Below are positions 25,295-37,738 of a stretch of DNA of 64,000 nt, piece after piece. The stretch's first letter is position 1; the number at the start of each line of letters is the position of its first letter. The DNA is taken from contig CM038703.1 of NCBI GenBank assembly GCA_021613375.1, positions 25,346,194 to 25,410,193 of the forward strand, given 5' to 3'. Under the pieces are notes generated by a model. That model was not told where the DNA came from. It saw only the letters and a list, made by a program, of their open reading frames with translations, and ran no database searches. The position numbers and the translations under genes are program-made. The stretch comes from Megaleporinus macrocephalus. Lineage: Eukaryota; Chordata; Actinopteri; Characiformes; Anostomidae.

Positions 25295-25321
25295 AAAGAG
25301 AGAGAAAGAGAGAGAGAGAGC
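25206..25321. repeat. (TA)n followed by (GA)n microsatellite
   Basis: About 85 bp of TA followed by a GA-rich run. Reading frames through it are low-complexity artefacts. Confidence 0.95.
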
Positions 25322-26059
25322 AGTCATAAACAGACAACTTAGCAATGAAAATGAAAATGAATGAAATCAGGCTAACGTTTAATGCTTCGCACATTTGCAT
25401 AGAGGATAAATTCAACATGGATGAATAACAGGTTGAACAAAACTAGTGTGATGAGATATGAATGTAGCATATGTCTTCCTAGGCTACATTGTAAATGATC
25501 TCTATTAATGTACCAACTCTATCAAAGAGTTTACACACAATATTTTAAGGCACACTGCTGAACAGTTTTACAAAATTATCTCAGCTTGATGAAAATTTAG
25601 GCAAAAGCTCTCCCAATGTTTAGTACTGCATCTCAGTTTGGGCAACCTTTACAAGTGAGCTTACTTAAAATGATTAATGTGGTTGCCTCCTTATTATCTG
25701 TGATTAGTTAAATCATTTTAGATTTTTAATGTTTCCCTACCTACCAATTTAATAATTTCCATTTCCCACACACAGACTGGGACTTTGTGATGGTTCAAAC
25801 TCATAATCTCCTGCAGTTAGCCAGTGCAGTTAGCCAGTTTTGCGATACAATTCCAGTAATAAAGAATGAAATACTATCAAAATGATTAATAACATTAACA
25901 AAAAAGAAAAATATGTGAATCTGAAAAGATTTCTAGGTAAATTAATTCTGAACTAAAAATCAGTGCAGCTAGTTGCCCTAAACATTTAAGCAGTAGTTTC
26001 TAATTTATTAAATTTAATACAAGATAAATTAATGAATGCTCAGACAATTGCTCACTTAC

Positions 26060-26379
26060 CTGTACTGTTGAGAAAGTGCATTGTTCATCAGTGTCTGGTA
26101 AGTGTGACACAGGGCCCTCATCCTAGAGGAAGTAATATCATGTAATATCTGGAAGAAATACATTTTCTAATATAGCCAGCTGCTATTTGGAAAGCAAAAG
26201 TCTGTCCTGTACTCTCTGGCTGGTCTGACATATAATCCTAGAAGAAAGAACAGGCAATTGTTGTAAAGAGTATTATACTCTTTGAGAAATAAGTACAAAC
26301 ATGCATTGCATCAACACAAACTAAAGTCTACCTGTGTATCTGTGCAGACAGAATGCCCTTGTGAGTGTGACACAGGTTC
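26060..26379 (-). other. Cluster of three similar splice-bounded mini-exons (possible duplicated exons)
   Basis: On the minus strand two islands have an acceptor (tag) and a CAG|GTA donor and are phase 0 at both edges. 26332-26379 reads EPVSHSQGHSVCTDTQ, and 26060-26122 reads DEGPVSHLPDTDEQCTFSTV plus Gln. A third island, 26187-26237 (DYMSDQPESTGQTFAFQ), has the acceptor but its donor is lost. The three share a [P/M]-[V/-]-S-x-x-x-[D/E]-x-[T]-x-x-Q pattern, suggesting tandem exon duplication. I do not recognise the product. Confidence 0.35.
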
Positions 26380-27818
26380 CTAAAAGGGGTGAAGGACCAA
26401 ATAAAACATGCAGGGTGAGGCAAATGTTTGTTCAAATGTAGCTAAGTAAGTAGTTTAATACAAAAATTTATAGATACATCAATTCACATTTAAACATAAA
26501 ATTGACTTCAACCTAAACTCGCCTGCCACACTCAGTAATATGTTAGATTAAGATCTGACTTTTAATTTGAAGTAGCCTACATGTGCAAATGCTGAAATTC
26601 CTTTCCAAGTCATGCAGATATGATACTATTTTCCTGTACAATTAAAAAACAAATTATAAACAGATATAAGCATAGCCATACTGCTACACTCTCAATATAC
26701 ACTTGTATGTATGACATACTTTGATTTTTCATGTAAAGATACAAAACATAAAACGTTTATGTTATATACATAAACATTCTCTGCAAATATCTGAGCATAA
26801 TTTATATTTATTTATATATATAAAAACATAAAATATGTAATAACCCTTGTAAAACAAATTATATATGTTTATGTTTGGTTAAATTCAGCAAATAAGTATT
26901 TATTCTGTATTTAAATGTACAGAATAGTGTTAACTGTAGAGATTGTATTTCACAAAATAAATTTAACAAAACTTGTGGCTGCATGAACCAATTAAAGCGT
27001 TTAATAATGGTAAATCATAGCATTTTATGTAGATATCACAATTAATCGCATTTGTCTTTTAAGCCCAAATTTGACCCTAAAAGAGATTAAAAAGGGTTAT
27101 ATTATGCATAATTTCATATAATTTAATAACATAATTTGTGTTTCATTGTATTTCCATTGTGTGAACAGCGTCAAAATTGAACATGAAGTTCCCCTTCCAC
27201 TTCAGGGTAAAGGCAGTGAACCATTAGATGCTGCACTTAAACCAGAGGAATATAGTGACAGTAAAAACAATAAATCTCGAATCACTCGATACTCCCCTCA
27301 GAATTCCCTAATCAAAGTCATGAAAGTAATGCTTTTGCAACGAAATACTCAACTAACTCTTAAATAGGAGTTGTGCAGCCTATGGCTGAACATACATTAC
27401 TTTACATTAGGTGCTAATGTGATAGCTGTTATTCTTGACAGTCTCTTTGCAGTATGCAGTATGATTTCAGTTACGCGTGTATCTCATATGGAAATGATGA
27501 TGAACTTTAATTCACCTTTTGTCCACCTTGTTAATGTGCGATTCAGAATCTTTCTTTCTTCTTCTTGTGTATTAAAATTGAGAAACAAATCAGGATTATT
27601 TACAGTGGTTGTGATAGGAACCAGACACCTATAACCACTTCCCCAGTAAGGGTGAATAGAATGGCTAAATAGAATTATAAACAACACTGGTGAATAAATA
27701 TTTCTGTTTAACTTCAGCACGGACAATATCCAGAATATGCTTTAAAAATCATGCGTAAAAAATAACATGATAAGGATATGCAATGAGCGCACCAGTCATA
27801 ATGTATAATGTTTTATAG

Positions 27819-27881
27819 GGGTTTAAAGGACACTACATTGGGAGCAAGGTGCCATTTGAAATTCAACCTCGTGCACCATAT
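27819..27881 (+). other. Candidate coding exon of an unidentified gene
   Basis: A 63-bp island follows a pyrimidine/tatag acceptor and ends at a GTAAGC donor. It is phase 0 at both edges and reads GFKGHYIGSKVPFEIQPRAP plus Tyr. A second possible exon starts at 28050 (after ctcacag) and reads SEEREEPLPKK. No homology recognised; the case rests on splice signals and composition only. Confidence 0.3.
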
Positions 27882-28555
27882 GTAAGCAATGTGCATCATA
27901 CAAGCAGCTTGCATAGTTCAACAGTCAAACCTAGGAAAATTAAGAAAAATATTATCTGGCCTTATATGGTCTAATTAATGTATGATAAGTGTTTTTTACT
28001 TTATGTTTTAAACTACTTTTCAGATTTCAGATTTTCAGGTTTCTCACAGTCTGAGGAGAGAGAGGAGCCCTTGCCCAAAAAAGAGGGTGTCTGTACCACC
28101 AAAGGAATTAACTGAAGATTTTTAGAAGGCACTGACATAGTGTGTGCACTGGTAAGAGTTTATATACCATTAACATTGTATTTACAATGCTTGTATTTTC
28201 AAAAAATTAACAATATAATAATCTAATTAGATCTAATAACAATTAGATCTTCAACTTGTTTGGGTTAGTTGCAACTAGGCAATCAAAAATAGAATAACAA
28301 ATAAGATTAGAATAAATGACCTGCCCACACTTTGTCTTTGTTCTATTTAAATGACAAGATTTGACCCAGCAAGGGAATAAAGAACTCCTCAGAATCTAGA
28401 CAGAAAAGAGGTCTAAACCTCTATAGCCACCAGCTGACAGAAATAATTAGCAATATATCAGGGACGTAGCTAGCCCTAGTTTAGGGGTGCTTAACAATCA
28501 AGAAATACAGCAGTATATTGATGTATACAGCAGTATACAGCAGTATATTGATGAC

Positions 28556-30913
28556 AGGAAAAACCAATTCTCAGATCAGTCTATCAATGGAGTGAGGAGG
28601 CCATCTTCACACTACAAGACTGCTTTGAATCCACAGACTGGAAGATGTTTCATGATGCTGCTGGCAGTGACATCAACGAATACACTGACTCCATCACAAG
28701 TTACATCAGTAAATGCACTGACGACATTGTGCCAAAAATCAATGTCAGAACATTTCCAAATCAGAAACCCTGAATCAACGCTGAGGTTCGTGCCAAACTA
28801 AGAGCTCGAACCTCTGCCTACAACTCTGGTGATCTGGCTAGCTACAAGAAGGCCAGATATGACCTTCAGAGGACCATCAGGTTAGCCAAACGGAACTACA
28901 GGGACAGAGTTGAATCCAACTTCCTCTGCTCTGATCTCAGACGTATGTGGAGTGGACTGCGCACCATCAGTGATTATAAAGGAGGTATGAGTTGTGACAG
29001 GGGGTCACCCTCCTCACTTGCAGATGAGCTCAATGCACATTATGCTCGCTTTAAGGCAAACAACACCTCCCCTGCTGAAAATCTCCCAATACAACAGTAG
29101 AGCTGCACACTGACCATCTCCCTGTCTGAGGTGGTGAAATCCTTCAGGGCAGTTAACCCACGCAAGGCACCAGGTCCTGATGGTGTACACAGTCGTGTAC
29201 TTAAAGCATGTGCCAACCAGCTGGCTGAGGTTTTCACCGACATCTTTAACCTCTCCCTAAGACTGTCAGTGGTTCCTATGTGCTTTAAAGAAACCATCAT
29301 TGTTCCAGTTCCCAAGAAACCTTCTGTCACCTGTCTGAATGACTACCGCCCTGTTGCACTGACATCAACAGCTATGAAGTGCTTTGAGCGGCTGGTCAAA
29401 GCTCACATCTGTTCTATGCTTCCTGCCAACATGGACACTCACCAGTTTGCATACCGCTCCAACAGATCCACAGACGAGTACACACTGTACACACTGCTCT
29501 CACACACTTGGACAGAAAGAACACGTATGTGAGAATGCTGTTCATAGATTACAGCTCAGCATTCAACACAATCATCCCAGCCAAACTCATCCCGAAGCTC
29601 AAAGACTTGGGTTTGAACTCTTATCTCTGCAACTGTATACTGGACTTCCTGACGAGCAGACCGCAGGTGGTGAGGGTGGGTGACAGCATCTCTTCCACAC
29701 TGACTCTGAGCACGGGGGCCCCCCAGGGATGTGTACTCAGCCCCCTCCTGTACTCCCTGTACACTAATGAATGTGTAGCCAAACACTCCTCCAACCTCAT
29801 CTTCAAATTCGCTGATGACACTACCATCTTAGGCCTCATCACATATGGAGATGAAACAGCCTATAGAGACGAGGTCAGCGCTCTGTCAGAGTGGAGCCAT
29901 GACAACAATGTCCGTCTAAACATCAGCAAAATGAAGGAGATGATCGTGGACTACAGGAAGCAGCAGAAGGGTGGTCACTCTCCCCTTTACATCAACGGGG
30001 CTGAAGTGGAGAGAGTCAGCAGTGTTAAGTTCCTCGGCGTTCACCTCTCTGATGACCTCACCTGGTCCCTCCACACTAACATGATTGTGAGATCTGCCCG
30101 TCAGCGTCTCTTCTTCCTGCGCAGGCTTAGGAAGTTTGGACTGCCTTCTGATATCCTCACCAGCTTCTATAGATGCACTATAGAGAGCATCCTAACGGGC
30201 TGCATCACTGTCTGGTACGGCAGCTGCACTGCCTGCGACCGCAAGTCCCTAAAAGGAGTGGTGAGGACAGCAGAATACATCATAGGCAACAAACTACCAG
30301 CCTTACAGGACATCTACCAGTCCCGCTGCCTGAGGAAAATCCAGAAGATCAGGTCAGACAGCGGTCACCCAGCACATGGCCTGTTCACCATACTGCCATC
30401 AGGCAGGAGATTCCGCAGCATCCAGGCCAAAACAACACGCCTACTGAACAGCTTCTACCCACACGCTGTCAGGCTTCTGAACAAACTGTGAGGCTGAAAG
30501 ACCCCAATACCGTTCACTCGACCACTGCACATTATACACTTTATATTATTTATTCTGATATCGCTGCTATGGACAATATCATCATGTCACTAAGTCACTT
30601 TAAATAGATATAGATATATCTACTTAGAACCTGCCTATGCAAAATTTTTCACAGATGTCCCCCTGTATATCCTATGTTTATATCTTGTGTATTGTATAGT
30701 CCTTTATATATTTCAGTTATAACTATATGTATATTTTTAGTTTATTTTTACTTTAATATTGTCTATTTATTGTATGTTTGTACTGTTTTATATATATAAT
30801 GCTGCCCTGCTGTAGAGTTTTATCTGAGCCTCACCCAAAACATTTCAATGCATGTTATGTCTTGACATGATGTGCAAATGACAAATAAACTTGAAACTTG
30901 AACTTGAAACTTG
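28556..30913 (+). mobile_element. Non-LTR retrotransposon (LINE, probably Rex1/CR1-like), 5'-truncated
   Basis: The element runs from inside ORF2 to a 3' tail made of repeated cttgaaa units (to 30913). It is in sense orientation on the + strand. The 5' text starts after a local duplication of cagtatattgatg. Its closest visible relative in the window is the minus-strand LINE at 38681-39675/45232-45566, with a similar D-F-S-S-A-F-N-T-I motif. The precise clade is my judgement. Confidence 0.75.
28560..30491 (+). pseudogene. LINE ORF2 reverse transcriptase, broken
   Basis: Blocks in order are [11 protein letters not shown] (29157), the fingers region [23 protein letters not shown], the palm block [14 protein letters not shown] (29533), [15 protein letters not shown], the catalytic FADD motif (29812) and the thumb region [14 protein letters not shown]. 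The C-terminus [15 protein letters not shown] and [14 protein letters not shown] ends at 30491. The catalytic half (29508-30491) is one intact frame. Upstream there are stops at 28772 and 29098 and a frameshift near 29500. No endonuclease domain is present, so the copy is 5'-truncated and dead. Confidence 0.8.
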
Positions 30914-31040
30914 TTAACTACTTTTTCCTATTTGTCAAATTTCCAAAGAAATGCAAGGTGATTCCAAATACACAGAAGGACATTCCTCAGTAGTTCCTTA
31001 TAAAATATCACTTAGTAGCTTCAGTGGGAGTTCCTTGTAG

Positions 31041-31094
31041 AGCTTGCTAGTGAAAATGAAGAACTGAAGAATGAAAATGAGAAGTTGAAAACTG
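31041..31094 (+). other. Candidate coiled-coil exon
   Basis: After a ccttgtag acceptor the frame reads ELASENEELKNENEKLKT, a charged leucine-heptad segment. The donor is weak (ACT|GTG). It may belong with the candidate exons at 27819 and 36210 on the same strand, but there is no proof they form one transcript. Confidence 0.25.
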
Positions 31095-31601
31095 TGTTGT
31101 TGTTTTTTTCATATTCAACTTGCGCTATTGTCTGTTTGCTTCCTGTGAGTCACAGATCACAGCAGTTTCTGAGATGGACAGTCTGTCCCACACTTTTAGC
31201 CCACTCTTCCACTAACCTTGTGTCTAAGCAAGTCACAACTCAGACATTGTATGGTGTCTCTATGTGCCCTCTTTAAGCAGCATGATGTAATGCTTTGACA
31301 TCTCATTTGTGAATGGGGAGTGTATAAAAGGCTCTGGAATTAATAACCTCATTTAATATTCACAAACTCTACCCGCATTGGTCAGCAAATTATGCCAATC
31401 AGGAGCCTCGGCTGTAAGAGGGCAGCGTCATCTTGCAGCAGTGTGCAGTGTACAAGAGATGCTTGTAGCGCCTCTGGAAGACTGAACTTTTGTTCGGGTG
31501 TGGATTTGGGTGCTTTTAACTTGAGTCTGTGACACAAAGTAAGCTACTGTTTGTTTCGTTTGGGAATTGCTTAGTTCTGTTCGTATGCTATCTCATTAGC
31601 A

Positions 31602-32876
31602 AAGGGCTGGACTGGTAATCTGGCGTACCAGGCATTTGCCCAGTGGGCCAACAGTCCTCAGGGGCTGATGCTGTTTTTTTTTATTCCCTTCTTTTTTAAG
31701 AGACCGACCCTCAATTTAGAAGTGGCAGCCCATTGGCCCATCTTCAATATACACAGTGGACTGAATCAATTAGGATATAGGACGAAAGCGGCCCCACCCT
31801 TTCTCTGCATGGTCCACTGTAACTCCTGCTAGTTTTAGTGTTGAGCGTGTGTAGCCTCCGCGTCCTCTGTGACAGCAGTGCTCCAGCAACAGCACGTTGT
31901 AGGTGAAGACAGCAACAGAGATACAGGCTTTTGACAGAGAACCTGAGGGACACACTGAGTGGGAAAGTGTAGTACGTAAGCAGGTAGTAATGTTAGGATA
32001 ACAGAGGGACTTTGAGGTGATGGAGATAACATTAGCTCTATTACATGAGAATTACATGAGAATGATGAGTAATGGCGATTGATTAGTATCAGTATTTATT
32101 GGTATTTGCCTACTTCCCAAATTCTGGCAGACATGTTAGGCACCTTCTTCTGATAAAATAGCAAAGAAGTGTTGGATGAGCAGCAAGTGTCCATTTTAGA
32201 CTGCATCATAGCATTTTTGATATTTAGGCTAAAGGTGTGTTGAAAGGCTGCATAGTTTGAATTCGTAGCCTTTATGCTGCGGTTCAACATGTTTTAAAAA
32301 CACTCAAACAAGTGAAATAACAGATCTTAAAACCGCTAAATGATAAGTAAAAGCTTTGCAATTTAAGCTTTACTAAAGTAAGTGTATAAAAGTATTATTA
32401 GCAAAAAGTATGCCCACAGTAAGACAGTGTCAAATGCTGATGTGTAGCATGAGTTCACAAGGCAGCCCTGTTTTTAGCCTGATCCAAATGCATGTTATAG
32501 CTTTTTAAAGGAGGGAGGACCTTTTAACCTGAAGAATTTGAATTGAGCTGCTATATCAGGGAAATTCAGAAAAATACATATGACTAGACAAAAGTGCCAG
32601 AACTACAGTATGTGTAAATGTACTTATTTGCTTTCTACAATGGTTATTTGACAGGCGTCTAAAGTAATGATTCACTATAAATGTCTACTAAGGCAAATAG
32701 TTATGTTTTTTTATTATGATGCTGTTATTATTTGATAATTCTTATATAATAATAGTAAAATACATTTCTTTGCGGAACACATACATAAATTACTGGTCGG
32801 CTATGCTCTGCTAATTATGATGGGCTGGTCTAAGCCAAAAATGCCTGGGCCAATTTTTTGTCCCAGTCCAGCCCCG
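31602..32876. mobile_element. Possible non-autonomous hAT-like DNA element
   Basis: The left end has gggctggactgg and the right end is its inverse (ccagtccagccc). Subterminal gcatttgcccag / ctgggccaattt text is also partly inverted. No transposase frame lies between. I could not find a clear 8-bp target duplication, so the superfamily call is weak. Confidence 0.5.
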
Positions 32877-32879
32877 TAG

Positions 32880-34440
32880 CTTCAGTATTTACATATATAT
32901 AATTGAATATTCAGGTTTTGGTGTTATTTCTCCACATGTTTTGCAATACTAAGTTGTATGTTAGCATTGATGGTGTAATTCTGTGGAAATGTGCTGAATT
33001 TGTGTTCTTGGTTAACTTCCCTGTGTTTAACTGCTGCTCAGAGGCTATTGCCGTTCCCTTTTTCGTCCATGTGGGGGTGCTAAAACCTCATTGTGTAACC
33101 TGTGAAAGCAGTTTGGGGTATTATAGCTGGTCTCTTGATATAAGCTTCACAAGTGCTGTAGTCTTGTTTATTCTACCTGTTGAGTGTATACATATATTTC
33201 TTTGTATTAACCCATTTAATAGCACCCTTTTCTGAGTGTTTATTTAATATTGTCCATGTATTCTATTTATTTCAGACTCATTATTCGCCAGCCTGTCCTC
33301 AATTGTCATTTAATTCTACTGCCCAATAGTCCATGCTTCAGCCTCACTGTCAACCCAGTATCCTTCGATACAACAATATCCAGAACATCTGCCTAGGTCT
33401 CTGAGTCTTTGATGTCTTGACCCACACACAGGAGTGTTTGCTGCCAAACCTTTTATTGTATCAGCGCTTTAGCCCCCTCCCTTACATGGAGCAACAGGTG
33501 AAATTCTTCAATAGGTGTATACAGACTCTGGCTGGAATGTGTGCTTAATTGCTGAGTGAGCTAAAATGGAAAGGAACAATCAGTGCTCTTTAATTACAGA
33601 TGATATGCATAATATTCCTCCCACATGTTCAAAGACATGCATGGTAGGTTGATTGGTCACTCTAAATATATATACATGCGATGGACTGGCGAACTGCTAT
33701 GACTGCTATAACTGCTACCCTGCCTTCGCCTGATGATGTTGGGATTGGCTCCAGCCCCCCCAAACTAGTTGGATTAAGCGGCAGATGATGGATGGATGGC
33801 TTGGTTTATGCTGTTTGTTTTATTTTAATGTTGTTTTAGCAAATTTTCACAAAAAAAGCAAAAATTGTTTAAGTTATTGTAGTTTCTTAATTGTAATTTT
33901 TTATCATGGGAACCATGTGTATGTTGAATGCATGATTCCTGTTCTAATATCTGATTGGCAGAACCAGAGTTCTACATTAGCTATAATATTACTACAAGAC
34001 TACATTAGTCATGTTGCTTTGCAACCATAGACTTTTATATTGTTTTCATTATCACTTGTCATAGATTTATTTAGCATGACTGTATTTTATTCCAATTTGA
34101 AGAAATAAATTTTTGACAATGAGGAATTTTAATCACTTCCTACAGCTATGTGTTGCAATGATTTTATTTCACTTTGTGATATGCCCAGCACCCCAAACCA
34201 AGGTAAAACACAGCCTTGAGTGGCTTATTGCTTTTTTCCATAATATATTTTAAGTCCACTTAACAGTGACTAAACACAGTATCATGACCCTTAATTATAA
34301 CCTATATTTATAGTTCTGCAAATGCCACATGATGAACATGATCTAACTTTTTTACTTGTTTTCTTACATGGAAAAGAACAAAATAGCATGTGTAATAATT
34401 TATATTATTGACATGCTTTGTTGCAGTACTTTACACTAAT
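32880..34440. other. No supported gene; contains one common fish repeat
   Basis: The stretch 33640-33800 (ggttgattggtcactctaaa, gatggactggcgaact, then ggctccagcccccc and a gatggatggatgg tail) is a very widespread fish interspersed repeat whose class I cannot state. The ORF 32903-33235 lacks splice context and motifs. Confidence 0.45.
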
Positions 34441-34446
34441 ATTTCA

Positions 34447-34833
34447 GGGACACTAAACAAATTGTGAATAAAATCTGAATGCAATGATGTGGAGGTGCCA
34501 ACATCTAACATTTTATTCAGAATTGAACACAAATTACAGATCAAAAGTTTAAACAGAGAATTCTATTACAAACCGGATTCCAAAAAAGTTGGGACACTAA
34601 ACAAATTGTGAATAAAATCTGAATGCAATGATGTGGAGGTGCCAACATCTAACATTTTATTCAGAATTGAACACAAATCACAGATCAAAAGTTTAAACAG
34701 AGAGTGTGGTGCAGTTGTGTGGTGCAGTTGTATCAGGCTAGTGCTATGTATCAATTCTCACAGACTACTGCAATATAAAAAAGTTAAAGGATTTACATTT
34801 TTGAGAACGAGAAGACATTTCATGGAATTCTAT
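34447..34833. repeat. Tandem copies of a Tc1-like terminal repeat
   Basis: The unit gacactaaacaaattgtgaa through gtttaaacagaga occurs from 34449 and again from 34593. The second copy is followed by unrelated text and by a third start of the same terminal repeat at 34836. The copies are joined by ttctattacaaaccggattc. They look like terminal-repeat duplication by recombination or abortive insertion of one element into another. Confidence 0.75.
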
Positions 34834-36174
34834 TACAAACCGGATTCCAAAAAAGTTGGGACACTAAACAAATTGTGAATAAAATCTGAATGCAATGATT
34901 TCAAAATTTCATGGCGTCAACAAATCCCAAAAAAGTTGGGACAAGGCCAGTGTGTGGCATCCCCCCTTCTTCTCAACAGACACTCAACAGATGTCTGGGG
35001 ACAGAGGAGACCAGTTTCTCAAGTTTAGAAATAGGAATGCTCTCCCATTCATGTCTAATACAGGCCTCTAACTGTTCAATCGTCTTGGGCCTTCTTTGTC
35101 TCACCTTCCTCTTTATGATGCACCAAATGTTCTCTATAGGTGAAAGATCTGGAGTGCAGGCTGGCCATTTCAGTACCCGGATCCTTCTCCTATGTAGCCA
35201 TGATGTTGTTATTGCTGCAGAATGTGGTCTGCCATTATCTTGTTGAAAAATGCAGGGTCTTCCCTGAAAGAGATGACGTCTAGATGGGAGCATATGTTGT
35301 TCTAGAACCTGAACATAGTTCTCTGCCATCAGTGATGCAGGCTTCTGAACGGAGCGTTGATAACAACTTGGGTTATCCTTGTCCTCTCTGGTCCGGATGA
35401 CATGGCGTCCCAGTGTTCCATAAAGAACTTCAAATCGTGACTCATCTGACCACAGAACAGTCTTCCATTTTGCCACACTCCATTTTAAAAGACCCCTGGC
35501 CCAGTGCAAACGTCTGAGCTTGTGGAGCTTGCTTAGAAATGGCTTCGTCTTTGCACTGTAGAGTTTCAGCTGGCAACGGCGGATGGCACGGTGGATTGTG
35601 TTCACTGACAATGCTTTCTGGAAGTATTCCTGAGCCCATTCTGTTATTTCCTTGACAGTGACATTCCTGTTTGAGGTGCAGTGACGTTTAAGGGCCCGGA
35701 GATCACGAGCATCCAGTAGAGTTTTACGGCCTTGACCCTTACGCACAGCGGTTGTTTCAGATTCTCTGAATCTTTTGATGATGTTATGCACAGTTGATGA
35801 TGATAACTTAAAAGTCTTTGCTATTTTACGCTGGTTAACACCATTCTGGTATTGCTCCACTAAAAGAGAAGCTCTTTTTATACCCAATCATGTTGTCAAT
35901 TGACCTAATTAGTGTTAATTGGTCTTCCAGCTGTTCATTATATGCTCAATTACCTTTTTCCAGCCACTTATTGCTACTTGTCCCAACTTTTTTGGAATTT
36001 GTTGATGCCATGAAATTTTGAAACAACATATTTTTTCCTTAAAATGATACATTCTCTCAGTTTAAACTTTTGATCTGTGATTTGTCTTCTATTCTGAATA
36101 AAATATTATATGTTGGCACCTCCACATCATTGCATTCAGTTTTTATTCACAATTTGTGTCCCAACTTTTTTGTA
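34834..36174 (-). mobile_element. Tc1-like element, transposase on minus strand, internally deleted
   Basis: The left edge TA acaaaccggattccaaaaaa (34834) and the right edge aacttttttgTA (36174) are inverted, with TA at both sides. Long terminal repeats include gttgggaca at the outer and inner positions (IR/DR style). The element ends only 35 bp before the candidate exon at 36210. Confidence 0.75.
34973..35887 (-). pseudogene. Tc1-like transposase, open frame but missing a core segment
   Basis: A 304-codon open frame starts MGIKRASLLVEQYQNGVNQR. It has the paired helix-turn-helix domain, VLWSDESRF with the first catalytic Asp, FQQDNGRPHSA with the second Asp, and SPIENIW with the Glu. Family members normally have about 340 residues. 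After KPASL-Met the expected VWG-type strand of the catalytic core is absent and the frame resumes at AENYVQVLEQ, consistent with an in-frame deletion of roughly 25 codons. All three catalytic residues remain, but the core fold should be damaged. Confidence 0.8.
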
Positions 36175-36209
36175 CTAATATACATTTTTTTGTAATTTTG
36201 TGTTTCTAG

Positions 36210-36343
36210 AACTGCCAGAGATTTTTAAGGAAATGAAGACTATCCTGAAGACAAAAACCTCGTCATCAATCTCTGACTTAGAGTCAGTGTCAGAGGAATC
36301 TTCTAACATCTTCCAGCCTTCTGTGCTGAAAGCAGAACAGTAA
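36210..36343 (+). other. Candidate terminal coding exon of an unidentified gene
   Basis: After the acceptor tttctag the frame reads LPEIFKEMKTILKTKTSSSI, then an acidic Ser-rich stretch (SDLESVSEESSNIF), ending at TAA 36341-36343. Amino-acid composition and the lack of stops suggest real coding sequence. I do not recognise the family. Confidence 0.35.
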
Positions 36344-36402
36344 TGGAAAGTGTTTCTCTGTTTAATATATTACAAGTACCAGTTAATTCAATTCAATATT
36401 AG

Positions 36403-36407
<5 letters not shown>

Positions 36408-36457
<50 letters not shown>
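36408..36457. repeat. (TA)n microsatellite
   Basis: A TA run followed by a short GA run near 36483. Confidence 0.95.
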
Positions 36458-36460
<3 letters not shown>

Positions 36461-37497
36461 ATCAACTTACTAGAAGTAGTACAGAGAGAGAGAGAAAGAA
36501 ACACAACTGAAACACTGTATGCCTGTAGTAAGTCACTGTCATTGTCCACATCTAAAATAGGTGGAACTTTATCCTCAATCCAACATCTTTATTGATTAGC
36601 TTACCTGGGCTGTGGCCCAGAATGCAAACTCTGCCTTATCTTTTGACCAGACACTCCTTAACTCCTTAGTGTTTTCCATGGATGTGCTTCTTGTGAGCAA
36701 CCTTCATGGCAAGTTAAGGCATTCTGGTGATTAGCGTCAAGCACTGGAGAAGAGCAAAGTGGATGCAATCTATAAGTCTAATAAGTTTTTAAGTGCATTA
36801 CAGCTAAAACAAACTGCTTGTACTGTGTCCAGTGGACTACCACTCCAAAATGTCTGATCAATGCTGATCATATGGTGGCTTTTTTACATTGATGGACAAG
36901 TGATAAATTGTGCAATAACAGATGGTCTACTGTCTGGGACTGTATATGCAGTTTACTTTCATGACATGTATACCTGATAAAATGCACTCAAGAGATACAG
37001 GTACCAAAATTTGTTCTTTGATAGGCACCACAGAAATAAAAACACTTTTTACTCATTAAAGAACCATGTTTCAAAGTGAGACTTGTGACTGTAAAGAAAA
37101 TTTAAAGACAAAAAAAGATGTTAGTCTGAAATGTACCTAATAGCATGTAATACCTCCTCAAGCACCAATAAAAACTGTCTGGATTTGGAATGTACTGGAC
37201 AAGTTTCTGGATGTTCAGATACTCTCACATCAAAGAATTGTGCAGTCGGGCCAGATTTGGTCGGGATTCTGGCAGAGCTTAATTAAATTAAATGAAATCT
37301 GCGTATATAAGAATGTTTTATGTAGAATGTACTTAAGTATAACTGTAATGCATACATTAACTAGCCTAGAGCTCTGTACGTGTTTTGAAACTTACTCTTA
37401 ATAAAAGTTACTGGGTGTATAAATATGGCCACCAAACATGCTATGACTAAATGTTTACAGTCTGTATATTTTGACTTTTCTTCATTTTTTTTGTTAG

Positions 37498-37625
37498 GAG
37501 CAACTCTGGCTAAGTGGCTCCACGTAATTCCTTTAACTATTTGTACTACGATTAATGCCAAGTTTACAGAAATAAGAGCCAAGAGGAAACTACAGAAGCC
37601 TCAGGAAAAACTCTTTGCTGTTTGA
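37498..37625 (+). other. Candidate terminal coding exon of an unidentified gene
   Basis: After a long pyrimidine tract and ttgttag, the frame reads ATLAKWLHVIPLTICTTINA and then a basic tail (EIRAKRKLQKPQEKLF), stopping at TGA 37623-37625. It lies 110 bp before the left end of the 16.8-kb composite element. The region 36344-37497 between it and the previous candidate exon shows only repeats and AT-rich DNA. Confidence 0.3.
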
Positions 37626-37730
37626 TGAATAAGTATTTTTACCACTAAGGTGGTCAGCACCACATTGTGATTTTGAATTATAGCTGAATTAAAGTGCATT
37701 GAGTTGCAATGCACTTTAAAATGTTCTGTA

Positions 37731-37738
37731 TTAAACTG
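37731..37738. repeat. Left 8-bp target site duplication (TTAAACTG)
   Basis: TTAAACTG directly precedes CAGACATGGGC. The same eight bases follow the right end at 54576-54583. The match runs two bases further (CA), which makes the exact boundary ambiguous by up to 2 bp. Confidence 0.65.

Noticed and set aside
25053..25418. Frames reading long YIYIYI tracts
   Set aside because: They are translations of the TA microsatellite.
31594..32884. Eight-bp target duplication for the hAT-like element
   Set aside because: Flanks cattagca and tagcttca do not match, so the duplication is not supported.
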